The notes under the pieces: generated by a model | Seen by the model: only the letters and a program-made list of their open reading frames with translations | Told to the model about the DNA's origin: nothing | The model's database searches: none | Translations under genes and position numbers: made by a program | Assembly (NCBI RefSeq): GCF_017591425.1 | Contig: NW_024466599.1 | Coordinates: 69,172,501 to 69,236,500 of the forward strand | Reading direction: 5' to 3' | From: Ochotona curzoniae | Taxonomy: Eukaryota > Chordata > Mammalia > Lagomorpha > Ochotonidae | DNA: 64,000 bases | In this document: one piece after another, positions 1 through 10,452 of the stretch | Layout of the letters: every line of letters begins with the position of its first letter | How positions within the stretch are numbered: position 1 is the first letter of the stretch

Positions 1-111
1 TCAGCCACACCTAGGAGCATTCTTTTTCATTGTTTTCATAATGCTAATTCTATCTGAAGAGTAGTGTTGTTTTTCTCTAGTTAAAAGGATTATTTATAAA
101 GAAAATTAGTT

Positions 112-437
112 GGGCCCAGCGCAGTGGTTAAGGTCCTCGCCTTGAATGCCCAGGATCCCATATGGGCACCAGTTCTAATCCCAGCAGCCCCGCTTCCCAT
201 CCAGCTCCCTGCCTGTGGCCCGGGAGAGCAGTCGAGGACGGCCCAAGGCTTTGGGACCCTGCACCGTGTGAGAGAGAGACCTGGAAGAGGCTCCTGGCTT
301 CGGATTGGCATAGCATCAGCCATTGCGCTCACTTGGGGAGTGAATCATCGGATGGAAGATCTTCCTCTCTGTCTCTCCTCTCTGTATATCCACCTTTCCA
401 ATAAAAAAAAAATTTAAAAATAAATCTTAAAAAAAAA
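112..437 (+). mobile_element. CSINE, full length, with target-site duplication
   Basis: The element begins GGGCCCAGCGCAGTGG, carries the CCCATATGGG block and ends in an A-rich tail. It is flanked by AGAAAATTAGTTG (from 100) and AGAAAATTGGTTG (438-450), a one-mismatch duplication. It is one of the younger copies. Confidence 0.92.
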
Positions 438-902
438 AGAAAATTGGTTGTAGATGTGTATATAAAGTTAATGATTTCAAAAGCTAAGTGAAATGTTTTC
501 ATTCGGTAAGAAAACATGTTGAAAAGTTATCACCTGTGTGTGTGTGTTTTGAAAAGAGGATTTTTACTTCTTTGGCTTCTTCCAGCCAGCAACATGAGTC
601 AACATGAGAATCAACAACTACTGCTATGCCACCTACAGGCTGTGGGAGTGCACCAAGCCGGGGGCATGAGCTGGAGTGGGTGGGGAGACTGCATACAGGG
701 GCACAGGTCTGTGTCTGAGTGGGAATCAGTGAGCAGCTTGACTGCCGATGGGAGGTGTCCAAGGTCAACTTTTACCATTCAACTATAATTAGAATTTAGG
801 AATGTACCAAATGAAAAAAATGATTTTCAATTCAGATAAATGACTAAAATGGGAATCTTAGCACAAGTATTTTCTTTTCCTATTATGATACTTACATAAA
901 GG

Positions 903-1099
903 ATCTTAAGAAAAGGGTGTAGAATGTCATTAAAAGATAAGTTTATTTTGAAGCAGAACATGTTGAAATCCATGCATGGTATTTTTTTTTTAGTGGCACT
1001 TATGTTACTGAATGTTTTGAAAGCTTCCTGAATGCATGGATTTTAATTTTTTTATTCAAATTGAGCTTATCTTTTCATTCCTTTTCTAAAAACTTTTTG
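903..1099. mobile_element. mariner-like non-autonomous DNA element
   Basis: An imperfect palindrome has outer arms containing AAAAGATAAGTTTATTTT on the left and its inverted relative GAGCTTATCTTTTCATTCC on the right, ending in AACTTTTTGTAT. This layout matches the mariner-derived TTCATGGAA...AACTTTTTGAA short elements of mammals. The family name is uncertain. Confidence 0.5.
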
Positions 1100-1646
1100 T
1101 ATAATTATAGTGTATAACCGAAGAGCCTCTATGTATATGTACACATATACACATATACACACATGCATGTATTTTCTGAGTAAAAGGCAAACTTCTCACT
1201 TCTGTTTTCCTTTTTCCTGTGGGTAGTACATCTAGGGAAGCCATAGAAGTGCAGCCTTTCCTGTATCTACTGCTAACTGGAAAGCTGACTCGGAGGGAGA
1301 TCATATTTCCTTTTTATTTTCATGGTCTAACAACACCTACTGTCTATCCATTTAGGGGAAAGTGAGGCTAAGATAAGTGACCAGATCAGGGGACAGGAGA
1401 AAACAGTGTTCCCACTCGATGAGTAAGTTCCTTTAGATTCTCTTGGTTTCCCACCTCAGACCAGAGCCTCACACATCCCCATTCTGTGCTATTCAACCCA
1501 GTAGCAAAGGGACACGTGGATTTAAACAGGCAAAGGATTGTAACTAGCGTAGCCCAAAGATGAGGCAAGCCTGGCCGGGGCTAGGGGGTTGGGAGGAGGT
1601 AGAAGCATCCTTTTCTTTACAGTTTGTTTTCTTTGATTCCTTCTAG

Positions 1647-1771
1647 GGGTTGTGAAGAAGTGTTTGAACTCGACCCATGCACTGGTGGGCTTCAGGTATG
1701 GAGACACCAAGGTTGTGCCCACCTCATTCATCACACCTGTCGGGGGCGCCATGCCTTGCCCTCTGCTCCAG
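1647..1771 (+). CDS. VWA3B: VWA3B coding exon (C-terminal DUF4537-like region, part 1)
   Basis: This is an internal coding exon of 125 bp. The acceptor is a pyrimidine tract ending TTCTAG at 1646, and the donor is CAG|GTACCT at 1772. The first two bases complete a codon begun in an exon left of the window. The next 41 codons are open and start VVKKCLNSTHALVGF and end AMPCPLLQ, then run at phase 0 into the next exon. The segment is rich in beta-strand-type residues (VGFRYGDTKVV) and leads into the Tudor-like DUF4537 region that I associate with VWA3-type proteins and C11orf16. I am confident that this is VWA3B and less confident of the domain label, which is from memory. Homologous residues just upstream (a VLxRxDxDGFYY-like stretch in the family) were not found in the window. 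Confidence 0.85.
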
Positions 1772-2413
1772 GTACCTGATCTACCATCTATTCTAGGGTG
1801 CCTTCCCACCATCCTCAGAACTCTGGGTAACAGAAGAAGGTGAGGCCCCAGTTTGGGCCTTTGCCTAACCTGAGTGGGTTCCTGCAGGGAGCTTGTATGA
1901 GGGACCCCTTCACTTGGCAATTTCTTTGCTCATGACCCACAGCTCTGACCTGCATTTCCCATGAGTGTGAGTGCCTTACACCATATGGCACTTGTCACTG
2001 AAAAAAAAGACAGCAGATGGTCAGGGGAAGACAGCTGCTGTGACTGCTAGTGCTCTTAACATTTTTAAGTGCAGGAGTGTAATAAATACTGTATAATAAC
2101 AAGAGCAGAAGTAACACTTGCCTTGGCATCATAAACACTTGCTGCCAGCCTGTGACGCTGTGTTGCTCGGTTGTCCCTGCCTGATCATGTGTTCTGCAGA
2201 TGTGTTGCACTAAAGTGTTTTCATCCACTCATAAAGCACCATACTGGCTCCACCCTGGAACTCTGTTAACTGAGAAAAATGTGCATGTGCACACACACGT
2301 ATAAAGTTTGACATGAATACTTGCTAATTATCTTTGGGTGTTTTGAAGCAAGTTGAGATTGATATTGTCTATAAAATCTAGAAGAAAAATATGAAACGTG
2401 TTCTTTCCTACAG

Positions 2414-2551
2414 GTTGGAGATTATGTGTTTGCCAAGATAGTGATACCTAAAGGATTTGACTTCTATGTCCCTGCCATCGTCATAGCACTTCCAAATCCA
2501 GATGTGACCTCAGAGAAGTTCTACACAGTTTTAAAGTGTAACAACCGAAGA
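2414..2551 (+). CDS. VWA3B: VWA3B coding exon (DUF4537-like region, part 2)
   Basis: This is a phase 0-0 exon of 138 bp (46 codons). The acceptor is TTCTTTCCTACAG at 2413, and the donor is AAGA|GTAAGT at 2552, a perfect consensus. The translation begins VGDYVFAKIVIPKGFDFYVP and ends KFYTVLKCNNRR. VGDYVFAK is the typical opening of a Tudor or chromo-barrel-like fold, and the hydrophobic alternation (AIVIALP, FYTVLKC) fits successive beta strands. The exon is separated from the previous one by a 642-bp intron in which I see no repeat or other feature. The open frame and both splice sites are intact, so there is no sign of a pseudogene. Confidence 0.88.
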
Positions 2552-2807
2552 GTAAGTAGGCTTTCTCTTGGAAAAGAATCTTCACACCAGAGAACAGCTT
2601 TGTCCTGGGCAGTGCCACACCCTTAGCTGGCACTGCCAGATGTCCTGAAGGATGATTTTCTTGGCTGTGTATGTGACCCCCAACAGGTTTTCCAACTGAT
2701 GCCTGCCTAGGAAACACCTCCAATGACTGTCTAGGTGTTGGGAGAACCGGAAGAGATGTGAGCATGAAGTGGAGCACAGTGATAAGAACAGGAGGCCCCA
2801 CACTGAA

Positions 2808-2975
2808 AGAGATCTGTGCTTGGATTCATTGTTTACTCTGCCCATTACTGGTTATTTGACCTGAGCAGGTTTCTTCACTTCTCTGACCCTCACTTTATCT
2901 CATATGAAATGGGTATTTTCTTATATCTCAGTCTCAATCTATCTTGCAAGGTACCTGTGAGGATTAAAGAAAATA
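2808..2975 (+). repeat. MIR fragment
   Basis: The order of motifs (tTTGACC, TTCTTCACTTCTCTGA, CTCATaTGaAATGGG, GAGGATTAAA) follows the MIR core and 3' half in sense orientation. Confidence 0.65.
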
Positions 2976-2976
2976 T

Positions 2977-3131
2977 GAGGGTGCTTCACAAAGTGTGTAG
3001 AAAAAGAAATCAAAAATCATCTTGCGATAAATTTTTTTTGAAGTTCAGGTATAGTTTTTTCATGAAAAAAAAAAAAGAAATTTGAAACCCATGGACAGCA
3101 TTTTCTAGGAACTTTTTGAAAGACTCTGCAC
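2977..3131. mobile_element. mariner-like non-autonomous DNA element
   Basis: The ends GGTGCTTCACAAAGTGTG and GGAACTTTTTGAAAGACTC are imperfect inverted repeats, and the interior is A/T-rich with GAAGTTCAGGTATAG. It shares the same plan as the copies near 0.9, 17.1 and 54.8 kb. Confidence 0.5.
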
Positions 3132-3395
3132 ATACAGGAAAGCTCCATTTACCTGATAAACAGGGATTGGATAACCATAGTGATTTGTAGCTGCGGGAGT
3201 TAGTTATTCTTGACTCTTACTCTTACTAGTGGTACACTCTGACACCTCTAAATCGATTTGTTCATTGGATAGATGTTGTCAAGATCCAATGTTTCCTATT
3301 GGACCACTGTCTTTGTATTCATTGGGATGGCCCTATATGCCTTTGGGAAGGTAATTTTTGATTTAAAAATGTATATATATACAGTATTATTTTCT

Positions 3396-3690
3396 AAAAG
3401 GTTTATTTATTTGAAAAAAGTAGAGAAAGAGAGAGAGATCTTCTATCCTCTGGTTCACTCCCCAAATGGCCATAACAGGCAAAAGTAAGCCAGGCTAAAG
3501 CCAGGGGACTACAACTGCATCAGAGTCTCCCATGTGAATGGCAAGAATCCAAGAAGTTGGGCCATATCCCAGGCACACTAGTAGGAAGCTGGATTAGAAG
3601 CTGACAGCCAAGACTCAAAATGGTGCTCTGTGGGATGCTGGCATCACAAGCAGTGGCTTAATCTCTTGTACTACAATGCAGGCCATGCTA
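3396..3690 (-). mobile_element. CSINE, older copy
   Basis: It reads GGTTTATTTATTTGAAAA at the left, followed by a purine-rich GAGAGAGAGATC block, TTCACTCCCCAAATGGCC and a terminal CAGGCCATG, which is the inverted order of the CSINE. It is clearly more diverged than the copy near 6.9 kb. Confidence 0.8.
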
Positions 3691-3836
3691 GTATTCTTTC
3701 CTTGGTCTTCTGATTCTTTTAATTTGGAGTCTTCATTAGAACAGAGGCTTTGAATTTCAACATAGCCAAAATTACCCATCTTCTCCCTTATGAATTAATT
3801 GCCCTCTCTGTGTTTCACTTAAGAAATCAATCCTTG

Positions 3837-4133
3837 GAGGCCCGGCATGAAAGCCTAGTGGCTAAATCCTTACCCTGCAACTACCAGGATTCCATATTGG
3901 CGCCAGTTTGTGTCCTTCACTTCCCATGCAGCTCCCTGCTTGTGACCTGGGAAAGCAGTCAAGCACGGCCCAAAGCCTTGGGACCCTGCACCCATGTGGG
4001 ATACCTAGAAGAAGAGCATTGGATCAGCTCAGCTCCAGCCATTACAGCCACGTGGGGGTGAACCAGCAGATAGAAAATCTTTCTATCTTGTCTTTCTCTC
4101 TGCCTTTCCAATAAAAATAAATCTTTTTTTAAA
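3837..4133 (+). mobile_element. CSINE with probable target-site duplication
   Basis: It starts GGCCCGGCATGAAAGCC and ends AATAAAAATAAATC plus T/A-rich tail. AATCAATCCTT on the left and AACCAATCCTT on the right flank it, consistent with a duplicated target. Confidence 0.85.
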
Positions 4134-4799
4134 GTAACCAATCCTTTATTACATATTTCTCTAGGTATTTTTCCTAAAAGCTTTAGAAAAGCTCACCATC
4201 AGTTACAGCCCTCATGATGTCACTTGTCTGCTTGATGCTCTCCCAACTACCAACATGCATGCACAAGCACGCACACACCCAACCATGTGTTTCTTCAGGA
4301 AGAATCACAGCATCACCCCATTGCCCCAGCCTGCTCAATGAACTTGACTGTCAGCTAAGTGAAATCCCCCATCACTTCCCAAGCACAGAAGACTTTCCTA
4401 GCCCCCCAGGGATTTCTCTCTTCCTCTCCTTTCTGTAGAAAACTCATGTCACCCAACAGACTTCACCTGGATGGGCTTCCTGCCAGAGTTGTGGGTTCTC
4501 CTACACTCCATACTGACTGCTCTCTTCCTACGCAATCTCAACTCTTCTTCCCTACCAGTATCAACTCTCTCTGCCCCACCAATCTCAACCTTTAAGGGCA
4601 GGGAGCCCATGTTATTAATCTCTGCATCTCTCCCTGCCCCATCTCCACCCCCTGTCCAGCATGGCCACTGGTGAAGACAGAGTTCTCATCATTTTTTAAA
4701 TTATTGAATGAGTGCTATTTCTAATGGAAACTGACTCAGGATGAACCACTTAATGTGCCTGGAAAAAATCCTGGTAAATGAAAATAGACTGGTCAGCAG

Positions 4800-5040
4800 A
4801 AAGCAAATTAATAGTGGTTTTAAAACCATTACTATGTGCAACAGGTGCAAACCCAAGCACTTTGCAGGTGGTGAAGAACTGAATCTGCTGAATGCTTGAG
4901 CAAGGGGTTATTATCTCCATTTTCAGATAAGGAAATTGAGGCAGATAGGTTATGTCATACAAACTGTGAGTAATGAGCAAGGACTTGAATTCAGGCAACC
5001 TAGTTCCCTGATCTACATTCTGTACCACTGTACCCAACCA
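4800..5040 (-). repeat. MIR, near full length
   Basis: The stretch contains ACTATGTGC, the TTATTATCTCCATTTTCAGA block, AAGGAAATTGAGGCA and GACTTGAATTCAGGCA in the order of a MIR read from its 3' end. Confidence 0.75.
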
Positions 5041-5067
5041 TTGACCTAAAGAATTAAACTTTTTAGT

Positions 5068-5335
5068 ACATTCTTTTTATTATTTGAAAGGCAGAGAGAG
5101 AGAAAAGGAGACAGACAATGCTCTTGTCCTGTAATTTCCAGTGCTGGACCAGGTTTAATCCAAGAACCAGGAACTCAATTCAGATCACCCATGTAGATAG
5201 CAGAAACTTAACTCTTGAGCCATCACCTGCCCAGGAAGCTGGAAACAGGAGTGGGGCCAGGACTAAAAACCCAGGCACTCTGATGGAATGAGGACATCCC
5301 AAATAACATCCTAACTGGTGCATCAAATGCCCAGC
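5068..5335 (-). mobile_element. CSINE, diverged
   Basis: It opens TTTTTATTATTTGAAAGGCAGAGAGAGAG and continues with scrambled older CSINE blocks (CCATGTAGATAGCAG, AGCTGGAAACAGGAGTGG). The copy is old and lacks a clear duplication. Confidence 0.7.
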
Positions 5336-5925
5336 CCCAAATATGCAAGTATGTAACTTGACTGTAGCATGAGGTGTTTCCATCAGAAAGAGGACCAAGA
5401 GAAATTTCAGGGTTAAGGAAAAGGATGAAGATCATCAGAGCCAGGGGCTATTGAAACCCCATGTCCAGTCTGACAGAATAAGAGGTGAAAGGAGTGAATA
5501 GCCATCAAGCCAGGAAGAACCTGCTAAAGAACTGGGAGCTTCCTGGAGCTGGCTGGTTACGTGTAAAGAAGCATTCTGGAAGAACAGAATATGAGGGAGC
5601 ATTGTTGACAGGTGGCACTATCAACTGGGCAATGGGGAAGCAAACCAAGGGATATTTGAAGAGATATCTTTACACATGCAATTGGACAATGGTAGAGATG
5701 AGGAAGTTGGCCCAGGATACCTGAAAGAAATCCCCAGAGTCAGAGAAGGACCTTGGAATTGACCTACAGGGCAGAGGATGGAGGGCTGGAGCGCCGGAGG
5801 CAGAGTGGCCTGACCACGAGCATAGACACTGGAAACAGTGCTTGGAAATCACGTGAGACTACAGGTGAAATAATTAGCAAAAGGGTGACAGTCACAATAT
5901 CAAGGCAAGAGATAGTGAAAGCTGA

Positions 5926-6261
5926 GGCCTGCTCTGCAGCATAGCGGATTGAGCCCCAACCTGAAACACCCATGTGGGCACCAGTTCAAGTCCTGTCTGC
6001 TTCACTTCCAGTCTGGCCCCCTGATAAATGGCCTGGGAAAGCAAAGGAAGATGGCCCAAGTCTTAAGCTCCTGAACCAATGTAGGAAACCAGGAGGAAGA
6101 TCCTGGCTCTTTATCTTGGCTGTTACAGCCATCTGAGGAGTGAACCAATGGATAGAGAATTCTCTCTTTATCTATCTCTTTTCTACCTCTCTCTAGCTTT
6201 CTCTCTTGCTCTCTTGCTCTCTGTGACTCTGCCTTCTAGATAAATAAAGCTTTTAAAAAAA
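5926..6261 (+). mobile_element. CSINE with exact 16-bp target-site duplication
   Basis: AGATAGTGAAAGCTGA occurs at 5910-5925 and again at 6262-6277, bracketing the element. The body is older-type CSINE with a CT-rich stretch before the AATAAAGC tail. Confidence 0.9.
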
Positions 6262-6305
6262 AGATAGTGAAAGCTGAAATAAAAATAATGAAGGTGCTCC
6301 AAAAA

Positions 6306-6320
6306 GGTGTGTGTGTGTGT
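6306..6320. repeat. (GT)n microsatellite
   Basis: Seven GT dinucleotides follow GGTGCTCCAAAAAG, which resembles the terminus of the mariner-like family. Confidence 0.7.
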
Positions 6321-6569
6321 ACTCTCCCTGATGTGGACAAGCTTGGCATTTGAGTCAGAATATGGAAAAATGACAGGGGACTCGGTAATGACTTTCATTC
6401 ATCAAGTAATTTTCAATTAAGGCTCTGAATTGAAACTGTTCTCTCAAGTGTCATCCTAAATAGGATAATAACTAGGAGCTGTTGTAATGAATTGGGGTAG
6501 GATAACATTGTATTTGAACTGTGGACATTTCAGATTTAAACTGAAAGAACTCTCTTGGTATTATTACAG

Positions 6570-6670
6570 GAATTTTGCCCTCGGAGTGCACTTATTAAGA
6601 TCAGCCAAAACAAGTATGCTCTCTCTTGCTCTCATATAAAGTCGCCCCCAATTCAGGAGGATCCAAATGT
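6570..6670 (+). CDS. VWA3B: VWA3B coding exon (DUF4537-like region, part 3)
   Basis: This exon of 101 bp starts at phase 0. The acceptor is TTGGTATTATTACAG at 6569, and the donor is AATGT|GTAAGT at 6671. It encodes 33 residues, opening EFCPRSALIKISQNKYALSC and ending PPIQEDPN, plus two bases (GT) of a split valine codon completed by the next exon. The segment closes the folded C-terminal region; the following acidic and proline-containing residues look like a linker. The preceding 4.0-kb intron contains two younger and two older SINE copies, two MIRs and a mariner-like element, and none of them touches the splice sites. Confidence 0.86.
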
Positions 6671-6891
6671 GTAAGTGTACGAGTACTCATTTATGTCTTT
6701 GAACCTCTCATCTCTCTCTGGGTTGAAATTTTGAAATTCAAGAGTTCTAAATACTGGGGAGGGGGGGGTGGCCAGAGCAGAAGTGGATAACTTCCTACTT
6801 AAAATGTTCCTACAATCATCATCCCTCTATGTTTATACATTTACTTGCTGTTTGTTTCTTCATCTGGTTCTAATCTCAAATCCATCACTAC

Positions 6892-7222
6892 TTTTTTTTT
6901 TAAAGATTTATTTATTTATTGGAAAGTCAGATATATAGAGAGGAGGAAAGACAGAGAGGAAGATTTCCGTCCGATGATTCACTCCCCAAGTGAGCGCAAC
7001 AGCCAATGTTATGCCGATCCGAAGCCAGGATCCAGGAACTTCTTCCAGGTCTCCCACACGGGTGCAGGGTCCCAAAGCTTTGGGCCATTCTTGACTGCTT
7101 TCCCAGGCCACAAGCAGGGAGCTGGATGGGAAGTGGAGCTGCCGGGCTTAGAACAAGCACCCATATGGGATCCCGGGCGTTCAAGGTGAGGACTTTAGCT
7201 GCTAGGCCACGCCGCCGGGCCC
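6892..7222 (-). mobile_element. CSINE, full length, young
   Basis: It runs from a poly-T tail and AAGATTTATTTATTTATTGG to the terminal CCGCCGGGCCC. TCACTACTTTT flanks both sides (6885 and 7225), marking the target-site duplication. It lies 220 bp after a VWA3B exon. Confidence 0.92.
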
Positions 7223-7295
7223 CGTCACTACTTTTAAAAAAGCAATCATTCCTGACATGAATGTGTAGGAATTAGCCTTCTAATAGGGATTCAGG

Positions 7296-7632
7296 AGTAG
7301 GTGTTCGCCCTAATGGTTAAGATCTCTGCAGACCACATCTCACCACCTTAGAGTACCCAGGTTTAACCTGGCTCCTGCTCCTGACTCCAGCTTCATGCCA
7401 ATGCAGACCCTGAGAGACAACAGGGAATGGCTGGAACACTTGGATCCCTGCCATGCATGTAGGAGACCTGGATTGGGTTCTCAAGTCCTGGATCCAGCCC
7501 AGGATGTAATCCCAGCAGACGTGGGTATTTGGGGAGTCACCAAACAAATGGGTGTTCTCTCTCGCTTGCCTTTTCCCTCTCTCTTCCCATATCCCAGACT
7601 GTCAAATGAAAACCTAACAGTGATTTTTTTTA
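7296..7632 (+). mobile_element. CSINE, older copy
   Basis: It begins GTAGGTGTTCGCCCTAATGG and ends at TCAAATGAAAACC with a short T/A tail, with mid-element blocks of older CSINE type such as CATGTAGGAGACCTGG. Confidence 0.7.
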
Positions 7633-8098
7633 AATAACAGAGGATTCAGATCCTTCTAATTGGGAACAAGAATCTGTCTGCTTCACCCTTGTTGGTAGCA
7701 GAAAGTGACGGACTAGCCAGGGTTTGTGTCTGAGTGAGTGGGAGGAGGGTTGTTCCCAGGGTCTGCAATGAGGTGAATAAATTTTCCTCTGAGAGGTGGG
7801 ATAGCTAAGAGATGTGAACATAAACTGTCAGGTGCAGTCATGGTGGATAGCGATAGGGGAAAGGACCCTGGAAGCCAACAAGTGGCTTCACATCCAGCCT
7901 CACTTTCACTTGCTCCGGAGATTCCTTATGTTTGAGGGTTTCCCCCCCTCTAATCTGTAAGGTTATGGTGGATTGGGAATGAACACTGCTGTGCCTGGCT
8001 CGTGTTTCACACATGACTTGAATCGTATTTCTAATGGCCCACTAGTTAGTTTCACTTGAGTATTCAAAACCTCCAGTTTAGCACATCTAAAATAGTGC

Positions 8099-8100
<2 letters not shown>

Positions 8101-8129
<29 letters not shown>

Positions 8130-8130
8130 A
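8101..8130. repeat. (TGAT)n microsatellite
   Basis: Seven tandem TGAT units occur here. Confidence 0.9.
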
Positions 8131-8384
8131 GCACATCTGCAATTGAAATCAAAGCTTGTCGCAACCAGCTCCCATCTTGCCCTTCCCCTATTCCTCCATG
8201 GAATGCTATCCTTTGCCATTGTCGCATGGGGAATGCCAACATTCAACTCAAGCTTCCCTTCCACCGTGCTTGTGTTCCAGCACCCAACCTACCTGCCTCA
8301 CAGTGGAATGATCCTACTGCTTTCTATAGAGATTTTCATTAAGAAAAAAAAAAAAAACTCCCTGCCTTAGACTTTATCTTGGTC

Positions 8385-8845
8385 TGTTTTCTGTGGCTTT
8401 AACAATGTCCTGTTTGCTATAACAAAGTATCTGAGGCAGAGGCATTTCTAATGAAGAGAGGCTCATGCATCTCACGATTTTGGAGACTGAAAGTTCAAGG
8501 TCAGAAGGCCCCATCATTCCAGCCTCTGGTGACGACCCCCTTGGTGGCATGACATGGTGCATTGTATCTGGTGGCAATGTATGTGACAGGGAGAAACTGC
8601 AGGAAGCCAGTGATGGGGAAGACTCAGTCTTGTACTTTTTACAACTCAACTCATAGATTCACTCCACAAGACCAGCATTAACAGCCCCTTCTGCGGATGG
8701 TGTCCTCCATGATCTGATCACCTTGCACTAGATCTCGCACCTTAAAGGTTCCAGAATGTTTCAGATCTCTACACTGAGCACCCAAACCCCAATATCTGAG
8801 TCTTTAGGGGCCAAACCATGTCCAGACTGTAGTTGACACAGAAGT
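8385..8845 (+). mobile_element. LTR-retrotransposon remnant, ERVL-MaLR type
   Basis: The sequence TGCTATAACAAAGTATCTGA, then GGCTCATGCATCTCACGATTTTGGAG and a downstream ACCTTAAAGGTTCCA...GGGGCCAAACC follows the layout of MaLR/THE-like elements of mammals. It is old, with no coding capacity visible, and the exact subfamily cannot be named by eye. Confidence 0.45.
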
Positions 8846-9389
8846 ACAAGTGCTTGAAGAAAGAGGGATAAAGTTCCGCCTACCTCTAAATCCCAGCTGC
8901 CAGATCCAGCTCACAGCGTGTGCCTGATTGCGACTAAAGAGCACGTGGCCCCACAGAGAACCCTCATTAGGGTGGCTGTTAATAATTTATGTTACGATCC
9001 ATGTTATTACTATTTTTTCAATTTTTGTTTTAGATGACATTTACATAGTTGATCAGGGTGGGAAGGGTAGGAAGGATCGAGAGTTAGGGGAAAGTGTGTG
9101 AGACCATTGCTACCAAATTTTCCTTTTCTTCTTCCTGTATCAGGGGGAAGGGGATAGATAAGGGGAGAAGCCTCACCCAGCCTCCCAACTGCCCCAGTAC
9201 CAAGGGGGATGGGGAACGGTCCTGATGTGGAGCATGTTCCGAGGGCTCTACTTAAGTGGATTTGATAGTTCTGAAATGCTATCAGTCTCACCAGTCCAAG
9301 GATAAAGAAATCCTTACTATGTCCATTGGCTGACAGAGTTATTTGCAGTCATTGCTTGGTCAAGGTAGTTGTCGAATTTGTTCTGCCCT

Positions 9390-9790
9390 CCTGTTATAGG
9401 TAATTCAGCACAAAACACAACAGCAACCTTGTTTCTTGTCTCACACGAAAGGAGAATTTTCATTTGGACAAATTTCAGTTAACAAAGCAAGGTTGTTTTA
9501 AGAAAAAGATAAAGTGACTCCTGCCCTAGCGACAGGAGGGGGCTCCAAGGGAGAAAGGACCCATGCACAGGGGGAGTTAGTATATTTTGTACCCCATCTC
9601 AAGGGAGTTTCTCAAAGAACAAAAGAAAAAAATTCGTTCATATATTACCTGGCTCAGAAACAAAAGAACCTCAGAAGGGTGGGACTGGTTAACTTCCTCC
9701 GAATCTATTAGACATAAACTGATTACTCAGGCACCTTGTCTTTGACAGTGACTCAGAGATGAGATTAGGTGGGTCACTTCTCCTTGCTTT
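9390..9790 (-). repeat. possible antisense LTR fragment
   Basis: The stretch contains CCTTGTTTCTTGTCTCACACGAAAGG followed by a GC-rich GACTCCTGCCCTAGCGACAGG block, resembling the end of an endogenous retroviral LTR read in antisense. No terminal dinucleotides or duplication could be fixed, so this is tentative. Confidence 0.3.
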
Positions 9791-10105
9791 TGTTACTGCT
9801 CTGAGATGGTGATTTAATATGTTAATTCTGCCCCTCTGTCCTTTCTCAAGGAAATAAGGTGTTTTTGAAAGAAACAAAACAAAGCAAAAAGGGGAGAAAA
9901 ATGTTTCTATATTTTTGAGTAATTTCACCAAGGACCAGAAATCCTAACCACCTACTATCCTGTCTGACTCTTCACACACTCCTTCCTCTGCTATGGTATC
10001 AGATGTCCTCCACAGGCCTCAGTGGGCTGCCATATCCTCTGTGTGCATCTAGGCCTGCCATCCACTGCTCTGTCTTTTCCACTGAGAAGACCCAGTTCTT
10101 TTTGG

Positions 10106-10438
10106 TTTTTTTTTTTTAAGATTTATTTATTTTTATTACAAAGTCAGATATACAGAGAAGAGGAGAGATAGAAAGATTTTCTGTCTGATGGTTCACTCCC
10201 CAAGTGGCCGCAACGGTTGGTGCTGAGCCAATCCGAAGCCAGGATCCAGGAACTTCTTCCAGGTCTCCCACATGGGTGCAAAGTCCCAAGGCTTTGGGCT
10301 GTCCTCTACTGCTTTCCCAGGCCACAAGCAGGGAGCTGTAATTGAAAGTGGAGCTGCCGGGATTAGAACCAAGGGCCATATGGGATCCTGGCACGTTCAA
10401 GGTGAGGACTTTAGTGGCTAAGCCATGCCACTGGGCCC
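10106..10438 (-). mobile_element. CSINE, full length, with exact duplication
   Basis: It runs from poly-T to CCACTGGGCCC. AAGACCCAGTTCT is present at 10,087-10,099 and 10,440-10,452. It has GAGCTGTAATTGAAAGTGG in place of the usual GAGCTGGATGGGAAGTGG, a variant shared with the fragment near 25.0 kb. Confidence 0.92.
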
Positions 10439-10452
10439 AAAGACCCAGTTCT

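Noticed and set aside
1..1646. Search for a preceding VWA3B exon
   Set aside because: Candidate AGs, for example near 590, are not followed by a frame matching the expected upstream residues.
3750..4061. SINE A- and B-box-like sequences as tRNA genes
   Set aside because: They are the tRNA-derived heads of CSINEs, without an intact cloverleaf.
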